Positions 34,801 through 42,064 of a stretch of 64,000 nt of DNA are shown piece after piece. Each line of letters begins with the position of its first letter. Position 1 is the stretch's first letter. Source of the DNA: Sphingomonas oleivorans (GTDB taxonomy: Bacteria > Pseudomonadota > Alphaproteobacteria > Sphingomonadales > Sphingomonadaceae); the NCBI RefSeq assembly GCF_003050615.1, contig NZ_NWBU01000010.1, positions 343,165-407,164 of the forward strand, read 5' to 3'. Below the pieces are notes generated by a model. The model had not been told where the DNA came from, did no database searches, and saw only the letters and a list, made by a program, of their open reading frames with translations. A program made the translations under genes and the position numbers.

Positions 34801-37800
34801 CCTGATCGATGCGCTTCGTCAGACCGCCTGGATCGCGGCGGGTGGGAAGGCTTGGACACCAACCAATGTTCTCGACCTACCCCTGGACGCGGAACAAGCG
34901 CTCGAGGATCTGATCCTCACCCAAGGCGGACTTCTGTTTGCCAGCACACTGCCTGGCTGCCTGCGCGAGGAAGATGTGCAACGGCACTTAGGGCGCCTGC
35001 AACCCGATCGATCCAAGTCATTTCTCTTGGCCGCACGCCTTGCCGCTGACCACGGTGCAACCGGTTTGTGCCTCGATGTCGTCGAGCATCTTGACGAATT
35101 GGCGAGGTTGGCGAGCTCGAATGCCGAGCTCGATGCGGAATCGTGGCCTTTGATCTCAGCGGCCTTGCGCGACGGCATGGCGGATGCGGTCGTTGCAGGA
35201 ATGGCCGAAGTTCTCAATGCCCCCCCTCTGGCGGGCATCGTTGCGCAAATGAATGCAATGGCTGGTCTGAACGGGCTCGGCACAAATGCTGAAGCGGCAC
35301 GGCGACTTTACCGCGCAGCATTCGGCCGAAACCTGGCTGTTTTGACCAATAGGTCCAGCTATCTTCCTGCAGATCTGCTTGTTTCGACCGAAGCAGGTGG
35401 TTTCGGGAGGGCAGACAGCGTCGCGCTTAGCACAGCGGGAATTGAGCCTTCGGCGCTGCTTGCGCGTGAATACGCGGATAAACTCGATCAGCTTGAGGAG
35501 CAGGCGCCGTCGTTCCTCCCGATGACGAAACCTGCTGCGGCAGACTGGCTTGAGGGTATCGAACGCGCCTTCTCGCCGCTCAGCCAGTACGATGTGCATG
35601 ATGGCATTCTGCTGGCTCTGGCCATGCTGGGCCGGGATGAGCAAATCCAGTCCCTCGCCGTCAAGTGGGAAGGCCAACGCTCGTTCCACCGCATTTGCGA
35701 TGATCTCGACAGGTTGGCCGACGAACAACGCGGCATGGCCCATGCCAATAGGGAGCGTCTTGCCGAACTGCGCTTCGCAGTGGAGTTGCCGGACAACGGG
35801 CAGGTCACCGTGCCGTCAGTGGCTGGCTCGGATTGCACTGTGCCCCTGTCGGGCAAAGACGACGCGCTGCTGCTGGATTGTATTCCGCGAGGAATTGAGC
35901 GCGACCAGGCGGGCTATCGGCACGTCTATGATCTTGTGATCGGACCGGTTTCACCATCCGATGAGGCCGAGGCACGGCAGTTATTGGATCAGTTTGTCAG
36001 AAAACTGGCCATTGCGCTGATGCTCGGCTTCGAGCGTCACAAGGCGGCACTGTCCGAGCTTTTGGCCAGCTATTTTGCCAGCGATCAGCGCACACTTGAA
36101 GACACTTGCGCGGAATTGCAGGAGGTCCTCCACGATCGCCTGGCCGGCATCAAGACCGGACCTGTGATGCGCGCCGCAGTGAATGACTACCATCGCGATG
36201 CGCCTCGCGGCCGCGACAAGGCGCGCAGCGCACTTTGGGCCGCCGCGCAGTCGGACGAGGGAGCGAGGGAACTCCTCGAAGCCACCCGCCAGAAGATCGA
36301 CGAGATGGGCTATGCCCCACATCGCGTGCTGTTCGAACTGTACCAGAATGCTGTCGATGCCCAGGCACAGTGGCACGGTAACGGACGCTTTCGCGTAGAA
36401 GCCATCGCCGATGGCGATCAAATGATTACGTGTTTGCGGGTGATCCATTGGGGGCGACCAGTCAATCAGCCCGGGAGTGACCCCATCAAGGCCGAAGAAG
36501 AAGGGCATCGCCGCGACCTTTCGAATATGCTCGCCATCAATCACTCGGCCAAGGATGGAGATACGGTAACCGGTCGCTTCGGCCTTGGCTTCAAGACCGT
36601 GCACATGCTCGCCGACGAAGTTCGGCTTGCCAGCGGTGGCATAGCCATCCGTATCCTGGGCGGTATGATCCCTGCCGACTGGGAAGGGGGGAGCAGGACG
36701 ATCGCCCCATTCCATGACAGGGGGCGCAAAGCGACCCTCATTGAAATTCCGGTGATACCTGGTCGAGCAGGCGAGGCGCTCGAGGCATGGGAAGCGTTTC
36801 GGGAGGCAGCTCCGTTCTTGGCCGCGCTCGGTCAGGATGCGTCCATCGAAGTGGCACGCCCAGAGGACGAGAAGGTGTTCCGACACGAGGAGCATCGGCT
36901 GGTTGATGGCGTAAGCTGGCTGGCAATCGATGGCACTCGCCGCGTATTGCGCTTCGATTTGGGGAACGATTTCCGGCTCTTTCTGCCCTTTGGGTGCAAT
37001 GGGCCACATGCCTTCCCGAGCGATGTGCCGCAGTTCTGGCATCTTGTTCCGCTTGTCGGCGAACGTCGCCGGGGAGTCTGGCTGTTGGAAGGCCGCTTTC
37101 CGGTCGATCCCGGTCGTACCCAATTGTCCGGTACGGCCGACGAGAAGGATAGCCGCTTTGCCCGGCTTGGACTTGCCCTTGGGCCGCGGCTCATGGCCTT
37201 TTATGACTTTTGCCTTGCCGACTGGGCAAGCTTCGCGCGCGCTACAGGCTTGGATCCGGAAGGGCGCGACGATTTCTGGCGTAAGCTCGTCCAGCTTTTT
37301 GCGCAAGACTTGGCAAGCCAGGGATCCGAACAGTCACTGCACAAGTCAGGTCAAGGCCTTGCACGGCTATGGGCGGAACGTCCCTTAGTGCATTTGGCAT
37401 TTGGTGGTGCGACGCGCGCGGCTGATGTCAAATGGCGCTTGTCGGGAGCGCTGGCCGATCGCGATGCTCAAGTCGCGATCTCGGATTTGCTCGCCCAAGA
37501 GGAATTCAAGAAGGCAGTCGTCACCGAGGAAACGGGGCAGCTGCTGAGATCTGTCGGGCTACCTTCGGGGCAACGCTTGGATGCCGTCACATTGGCCGAA
37601 GCGCTAGCTGGAGCCGAGGGCATAGACTGCGCGCTAGCGGAAAGTCTTGCCTGCCTTTGCGCGGAAGCCGTGTCGCTCGCCATGACCGGCGAGGAAGAAT
37701 CGGAATTCCGCAAGTTCCTGCGCGAGCGGCACTGGCTTGCCGAAGATGGAAGTTGGCAGTCCATCCGGTTGTTGGCATTTCCGCAGGGCAATAGCGATGA

Positions 37801-39055
37801 ACAAGAGAGGGCGGCCTTCGCGCCTCCTTCGGGGCGCCTGGCTTCGAACTACGCAGGCGCTGCCTTTGACCTCGCCGCCTTCGCACGTGAGCAGGCAGGC
37901 CATACGCCGAATGTCTGGGAGAAATGGGCTGAGAGTGCCGGTGACAGCGCTGCGCGCCAGCAAGCCTTCATCCGCTATTTGGTCGGCGCGGATGATCGGA
38001 CTGTTGCTCAATTGGCGAGCGCGGCAAAGTGGCTCCCCGCGGTGGACGAACTGGCGAACTCCCCTCTGCTCGCCGGACTGCAGCAGGATGAAAAAAACCG
38101 ATTGCTCGCCAAGCTTGGCTATTCCTTCAGCTTCGCTTCAATACCGACCGATCCGACCAGCTCTTGGCAACCCGATGCTGAGCAGGCGCTCTCCGGGATC
38201 GCGCAATGGTGGCACGACAATCACGGCGATCTGCGCGATGCCTATGATCGAGCCGTGTATCCTGAAGACTTTTCCTCCACATCCCTGGCTGACGGGGATA
38301 AGCCCGCTTGGTTTACCATGCTCTCGCTCGCAACGTTTCAGACGCTGGGGAGGATTAAACCGGCTCAGTCCCGGCAGTTTGTCGCCAAGGCGATCCAGGA
38401 TGGCTGGTGGCACGAACTCGCGACAATCGATCCGTGCGACGAGGAACTGAAGCCTTTCGTCGAGCGCCTGCGAGCCTGGAGCGATCCGGATGCGGATGAG
38501 AGCTACCTGCTGTGGCGCCGATGCCTTCCGGACCTGTGCATGGTCGCGCGGCATCTTGAGAGCTACCAAAGGCTATTCATGAAATTACCGGCGGTGGTTG
38601 CCCAAGAGGGGGATATCAGCCTGCGCGGGCACTTGCGGCCGGCATTCTCCCACGTTGCCGCTCGCATGGGTATTGAAGCAGCGCCTCTGGCAAGATCGCT
38701 TGGCATTGGCGCAAACTGGCTTGTGCGCGAATTGGGTCGCAAGGGCATCTATTCGCAGGCTCAATCCGAGCAGATCATGCCTTATGGCTGGAGTGCGGCC
38801 GAACGCGTCCGCCGTCTCGCCTACACGCTCGGCATGGGCCAGTTCGAGCGTGGCATTGACGAGGGACGCGCCCTGCATGGAGCAGTCGAGCGTTTTATTG
38901 GTGATGCCGCTCATTTTGATGGCGATGGTGACTTGCCATTGCACGTGATCACACTTGCCAAACACCGCGATGACCTCGTGTCGATCCTTAACGATGCAGA
39001 CGTTGAAGAATGGCCAGACAGCAATTGGGACGATGCCGAAGATGACGATGCCTGA
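31847..39055 (+). CDS. Giant protein with two GHKL (sacsin/Hsp90-like) ATPase domains
   Basis: A 2402-residue protein. The first GHKL ATPase domain (about 20-200) has the N-box ELLQNAEDAG near residue 49, a DG motif in VANDGKVF, and GRFGLGQKSVYHL near 115, as in the sacsin N-terminal repeat. A second one at about 1480-1700 has ELYQNAVDAQAQW near 1497 and GRFGLGFKTVHML near 1576. The region between and after is long and helical, with no nuclease motif that I can see. GTG 31847 is preceded by GGGGGGA. A 63-base gap separates it from brxL, so it may have its own promoter. Its end overlaps the helicase start, so the two are a coupled pair. Such sacsin-like ATPases occur in defence islands; the pair may be a separate defence system or a BREX accessory. 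Function unproven. Confidence 0.8.
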   Translation: MADADAFAAERGSMDIRSSGLVHSAETDILRLQQILREGYASGFTIFKELLQNAEDAGASRMVVAGHAGFDDAVNPLLRAPGLIVANDGKVFARHMDAITRASGGSKADERSAVGRFGLGQKSVYHLCDAFIALGRVEDRDGRTQTLIMNPWDQVAEADAAHRDWPQLSHAEGKMLLDKASALGMKQGMALFLPLRTADLRPGPALCLSDMNWQPDSAIADILDGEELAATLCCLRNLESVEIIPIAGEGRRISMRNGARRLSGPGVESVAPNIGGQVVGAGFELTFSGRQQWKPDGQAAQLLKVDGWDKVFDIHGKLIPPKANPHGAVILCRSVAREGTGQLRLRNAVYLPLGAPLFAEPLERGSDNIDLLVHGYFFVSSDRRKLRDDDHIETRWNQALRREAALPLLLDAMADALPELPGDAERHALIRALQRTPWWNDHRAEACQGKALARSWPGDRAESWQVCSGASLRPVMRGDATSLARLKAAFPGLEDWCRENGIVLAFGTVLADADPRWPDAQLANLVRLAGPAAFQKGQVAETLAAVLEAAQPGEAARAALAETCRSAIALVDQSLASAEKLKPLVRRLPQDRILVLPPSVENRELLRALAAAGTSIPVKAAWAEQGGAMSRQLGLSETIELLAAAEPFLSARGAVAQEASALISHLLRNGPSLETLAADRRGSELQVIPARLMQDEADVRLSLGAIAGLKRRGLLFDAAPNRELLVLASAVAAPEVYQVRLKDGGLGDLASAKKTECLLAVLRQAESFGDPGKCGELAELLGADAPRDELRRLVARDPVLPSHVSLIELDELGGILDDLVQELLQDREDRLVASATTAELKKALRDRIGLRRIDLTELGGWLQDAQSAGAMRSMDDSKAMALLKSGIDDDVLKTLPLHRSIGHESLLPATDLFRGRASDIAPALLPFTRLVELWGDSPAAAVQNRLIARWGPEAAVRTALAAPNPERFTSEIATALGAIEHLPDDLIDALRQTAWIAAGGKAWTPTNVLDLPLDAEQALEDLILTQGGLLFASTLPGCLREEDVQRHLGRLQPDRSKSFLLAARLAADHGATGLCLDVVEHLDELARLASSNAELDAESWPLISAALRDGMADAVVAGMAEVLNAPPLAGIVAQMNAMAGLNGLGTNAEAARRLYRAAFGRNLAVLTNRSSYLPADLLVSTEAGGFGRADSVALSTAGIEPSALLAREYADKLDQLEEQAPSFLPMTKPAAADWLEGIERAFSPLSQYDVHDGILLALAMLGRDEQIQSLAVKWEGQRSFHRICDDLDRLADEQRGMAHANRERLAELRFAVELPDNGQVTVPSVAGSDCTVPLSGKDDALLLDCIPRGIERDQAGYRHVYDLVIGPVSPSDEAEARQLLDQFVRKLAIALMLGFERHKAALSELLASYFASDQRTLEDTCAELQEVLHDRLAGIKTGPVMRAAVNDYHRDAPRGRDKARSALWAAAQSDEGARELLEATRQKIDEMGYAPHRVLFELYQNAVDAQAQWHGNGRFRVEAIADGDQMITCLRVIHWGRPVNQPGSDPIKAEEEGHRRDLSNMLAINHSAKDGDTVTGRFGLGFKTVHMLADEVRLASGGIAIRILGGMIPADWEGGSRTIAPFHDRGRKATLIEIPVIPGRAGEALEAWEAFREAAPFLAALGQDASIEVARPEDEKVFRHEEHRLVDGVSWLAIDGTRRVLRFDLGNDFRLFLPFGCNGPHAFPSDVPQFWHLVPLVGERRRGVWLLEGRFPVDPGRTQLSGTADEKDSRFARLGLALGPRLMAFYDFCLADWASFARATGLDPEGRDDFWRKLVQLFAQDLASQGSEQSLHKSGQGLARLWAERPLVHLAFGGATRAADVKWRLSGALADRDAQVAISDLLAQEEFKKAVVTEETGQLLRSVGLPSGQRLDAVTLAEALAGAEGIDCALAESLACLCAEAVSLAMTGEEESEFRKFLRERHWLAEDGSWQSIRLLAFPQGNSDEQERAAFAPPSGRLASNYAGAAFDLAAFAREQAGHTPNVWEKWAESAGDSAARQQAFIRYLVGADDRTVAQLASAAKWLPAVDELANSPLLAGLQQDEKNRLLAKLGYSFSFASIPTDPTSSWQPDAEQALSGIAQWWHDNHGDLRDAYDRAVYPEDFSSTSLADGDKPAWFTMLSLATFQTLGRIKPAQSRQFVAKAIQDGWWHELATIDPCDEELKPFVERLRAWSDPDADESYLLWRRCLPDLCMVARHLESYQRLFMKLPAVVAQEGDISLRGHLRPAFSHVAARMGIEAAPLARSLGIGANWLVRELGRKGIYSQAQSEQIMPYGWSAAERVRRLAYTLGMGQFERGIDEGRALHGAVERFIGDAAHFDGDGDLPLHVITLAKHRDDLVSILNDADVEEWPDSNWDDAEDDDA

Positions 39056-41729
39056 AGCACTGGCCGCCGACACAAGGGTCAATCACCCACGCCACGGCGT
39101 CGGTCATGTGATTGCAGATGCGGGTGAATTCGTCGTTGCTCGTTTCGGCGCAACGATCCAGCAGGTCCTGCGCACCGAACTCACGCTTGCTCGGTCGCTC
39201 GATCAGGCACTTTCGACCGGCACGTTCGATGAAAGTTCAGAAACTTTGATGCGCGCTAGCGCCATGGCGATCCGGTCGGTGAACGATCAGTGGGGCGTCT
39301 TTTCAAGATCACGCGTCCAGCTGCTCCCGCATCAACTCTGGGTCTGTCACAAGGTCAACCGTACGTTCCCCTTCCGTTGGCTGGTGGCCGACGATGTGGG
39401 GCTGGGAAAGACCATAGAGGCGGGCCTTGTGCTCATGCCTTTGGTGGCACGGGCGCAGATCCGCCGTCTACTGGTGTTGGCGCCTGCGAAACTGGTGCCC
39501 CAATGGCAGAAGCGGCTGCGTCAGATGTTCGATATCCGCCTCCAGGTCTATGACCGCTCGGTTGATACGCCGGCGGTGGATTTCTGGGATACGGCGAACA
39601 TGGTGGTCGCATCTGTCCACACCCTGCGGCGTGAAGTTGCCGATGGCCGATCGGAAGGCAGCCGCTTCCTTTCCGCTGACCCTTGGGATGCGGTAGTGGT
39701 CGATGAGGCGCATCATCTTCACGCCGATGAACGGATGGGAGAAACCCTTTCCTTCCAGCTCCTGCGCGCGCTCGAGGAACGGCAGAAGATCCGCTCGCTT
39801 CTGCTCTTCACCGGCACGCCGCACCGCGGAAAGGACTATGGCTTTCTTTCCCTGCTCAGCCTGCTCGATCCGGGTCAGTTCGGACCCGACCATGACATCG
39901 ACGAGCAGTTGGCAAAGCTTCCCGAAGTCATGATCCGCAATAACAAGGCGACGGTTACGGACCTCAAAGGCAATCGCCTCTTCACTCCGGTCACGGTGGA
40001 AACGCGAGAATACGCTTTCAGTCCGGAGGAACGCGCCTTTTATGAAACACTGAGTGCTTTCATCATTGATGGGCGAGCTTATGCGTCGACCCTCGATGGC
40101 CGGGCACAGTCAGCGCGGATGCTCTTGCTCATTGCGCTGCAAAAGCTGGCTGCCAGTTCTATCGCGGCAATTCGCAGTGCTCTGACGAAGCGCCGGGCGA
40201 AGCTGGCGGACGTTGCCGCGCAGGCACGCGCCCCGTCTCCGACCATAACGGAGGGAGACGAAGACGAGACATTGGATGATCGCGCCCGAGCCGACGAAGA
40301 AGCATGGAGCAAAATGCTTGCCGAACTGATGGAGGGCGAGATCGCGAGGCTGGACGAGTTACTCGAATTGGCGGAACCGATCGCGCAGGAGCGCAAAATC
40401 GAACGTCTGGTTGATCTGATCGACCGCGAATTGCCTGCCGGCGAGCCCGTACTCCTCTTCACTGAATACAAGGCCACCCAGGCTTTAGTCGTAGATGCCC
40501 TGCACGCCCGTTTTGGTTACGGCTGCTGTGCATTCATCAACGGTGATGAGCGCTTGGAGGAGATCAACAAGGCAGACGGGTCGCGAGGGCCAAAGAGCTG
40601 GTCGCGCGACACGGCCGCAGAAGCGTTCAACCAAGGCACCATCCGCTTTCTTGTCTCAACCGAAGCGGCCGGCGAAGGTATCGATCTTCAAGAGCGTTGT
40701 GCGACTCTCGTCCATGTCGACATGCCGTGGAATCCAATGCGCCTGCATCAACGCGTTGGTCGGCTGTCTCGCTATGGTCAGACCAGGCCTGTTCAGGTGT
40801 TCATTCTGCGCAATCCGGATACGGTCGAAGCGAGAATATGGGATCTGCTCAATGCCAAGCTGGAACGAATTCAGCGCGCGCTCGATGAAGCCATGGACGA
40901 GCGAGAAGACATCAGTCAGCTCGTCATCGGCATGACCGGACCGAGCGCATTTGAGAAGATTTTTGCGGCTGGGCAGACGCAATCGCGCGAAAGCCTCGGC
41001 CAGTGGTTTGACCGGGAATCCGCCACCATCGGCGGAGAAGATCTGGTCGATAAGGTCAAAACGATGCTCGGGAATGTGACGCGCTTCGATTTTGCCCAAG
41101 TCGGACGAAACCTGCCGCAAGTCGATCTTCCCGACCTCGAGCGCTTCTTCGCGATGATGATGGAATCCCATGGCCGGCGCGTGTTCCGGAGGGACGACGG
41201 GCTCGATGTTCTGACACCTGAGAAATGGGTCGTTGAAGATTACGCCATGCACGATCGGTACAAGGGGTTGCTGTTCGATCGCAACGCCCGCTTGGGCAAC
41301 CGCGAAGGGCCAACGCGTCTTGTGGGGGTGGGGCACACGCTTTTCGATCGTGCTTTGAAGGAGGGAGCGAGCCTGCAAAGCACTTTGGCGACCTGCCTAC
41401 GCTTATCTGCTCCCTTACTCATTGCGTCGGTCGAGGACCAAATCACCGGCCAGGACCATTCGGTCACCAGGATTGTGTTGGGGGCATGGCGCGATCAGGA
41501 AGGCCAGACCCATGTCCTGCGAGATTGGGAAGTTCTGCAAATGCTCAACGCGTTGGGACGAGCGGACAATCCCAAGCCGCCTTCCGTGAACGGCGAGCAA
41601 CTGAAGGCTCTGGAGGCGGATCTTCTCTCGGCGATGTCGGAAAGCTTGCCGGCTGTCGCCGACATGATGACCCGCCCCGGCATCCGTAGTGAGATCATGC
41701 TCCTACCGGATCAGGACGCCGGCACATGA
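39042..41729 (+). CDS. RapA/SNF2-type DEAH helicase paired with the giant ATPase
   Basis: An SF2 helicase of about 895 residues. The N-terminus has a small Tudor/CarD-like patch (RVNHPRHGVGHVIADAGEF), then Walker A in ADDVGLGKTIEAGL near residue 120, DEAH in VVVDEAHHLH near 222, motif III TGTPHRGKD, and motifs V-VI in STEAAGEGIDL and HQRVGRLSRYGQTRPVQVF. This is the HepA/RapA-SNF2 group that includes DrmD and DpdE of other defence systems. Three nearby ATGs (39033, 39042, 39048) overlap the end of the giant ATPase gene by 8-23 bases; I choose the middle one without strong proof. The tight coupling suggests a two-protein complex in which the helicase moves on DNA and the GHKL protein responds. 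No nuclease domain is fused. Confidence 0.83.
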   Translation: MTMPEALAADTRVNHPRHGVGHVIADAGEFVVARFGATIQQVLRTELTLARSLDQALSTGTFDESSETLMRASAMAIRSVNDQWGVFSRSRVQLLPHQLWVCHKVNRTFPFRWLVADDVGLGKTIEAGLVLMPLVARAQIRRLLVLAPAKLVPQWQKRLRQMFDIRLQVYDRSVDTPAVDFWDTANMVVASVHTLRREVADGRSEGSRFLSADPWDAVVVDEAHHLHADERMGETLSFQLLRALEERQKIRSLLLFTGTPHRGKDYGFLSLLSLLDPGQFGPDHDIDEQLAKLPEVMIRNNKATVTDLKGNRLFTPVTVETREYAFSPEERAFYETLSAFIIDGRAYASTLDGRAQSARMLLLIALQKLAASSIAAIRSALTKRRAKLADVAAQARAPSPTITEGDEDETLDDRARADEEAWSKMLAELMEGEIARLDELLELAEPIAQERKIERLVDLIDRELPAGEPVLLFTEYKATQALVVDALHARFGYGCCAFINGDERLEEINKADGSRGPKSWSRDTAAEAFNQGTIRFLVSTEAAGEGIDLQERCATLVHVDMPWNPMRLHQRVGRLSRYGQTRPVQVFILRNPDTVEARIWDLLNAKLERIQRALDEAMDEREDISQLVIGMTGPSAFEKIFAAGQTQSRESLGQWFDRESATIGGEDLVDKVKTMLGNVTRFDFAQVGRNLPQVDLPDLERFFAMMMESHGRRVFRRDDGLDVLTPEKWVVEDYAMHDRYKGLLFDRNARLGNREGPTRLVGVGHTLFDRALKEGASLQSTLATCLRLSAPLLIASVEDQITGQDHSVTRIVLGAWRDQEGQTHVLRDWEVLQMLNALGRADNPKPPSVNGEQLKALEADLLSAMSESLPAVADMMTRPGIRSEIMLLPDQDAGT

Positions 41730-41829
41730 CAGCCATCTCCGATTTCTGAGGAGAGGCTGCGCGTTGTCTCGTGGGCCATGTTTTTCTGGCTTGAGCCCTT
41801 GTTTCTGCTATGTTCCGAGGAGAATCGAG

Positions 41830-42060
41830 ATGAATGCGATCATGACCAAGTTTGACTTCGAAACTGCCGAGCAACATCGGTCCCAGAAGTGGGAAGGGCT
41901 GTCTGAAATCGATCAGGCGATCCGTGACAATCGCCTGATGGAATATCGGATCAAGAAGTCATGGGCCGATCCGTGGTCGCGAGCCCTGACGGTTGTAGTC
42001 CTCCTTTTGCTCGCGATCTTCGCTGGCTTTGTGCTCTATTGGGATGCCTTGAAGGGCTGA
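41830..42060 (+). CDS. Small single-span membrane protein
   Basis: A 76-residue protein with a charged N-terminal 50 residues (DFETAEQHRSQKWEGLSEID, IRDNRLMEYRIKKSW) and one membrane helix near the C-terminus (ALTVVVLLLLAIFAGFVLYW). AGGAG precedes the ATG. It is convergent with traG, with only four bases between the stops and no terminator hairpin. It sits at the far side of the BREX cargo, so it may belong to the element backbone next to the tra operon; a role such as entry exclusion or transfer accessory is possible but unproven. Function unknown. Confidence 0.68.
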   Translation: MNAIMTKFDFETAEQHRSQKWEGLSEIDQAIRDNRLMEYRIKKSWADPWSRALTVVVLLLLAIFAGFVLYWDALKG

Positions 42061-42064
42061 CGCT

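Noticed and set aside
35981-37306. Minus-strand frame of 441 codons opposite the giant GHKL protein
   Set aside because: Lies over the second ATPase domain, whose motifs on the plus strand are clear.
38955-39041. Start of the helicase at 38955
   Set aside because: This part is the out-of-frame end of the giant ATPase gene; the family-like sequence begins around 39042-39048.
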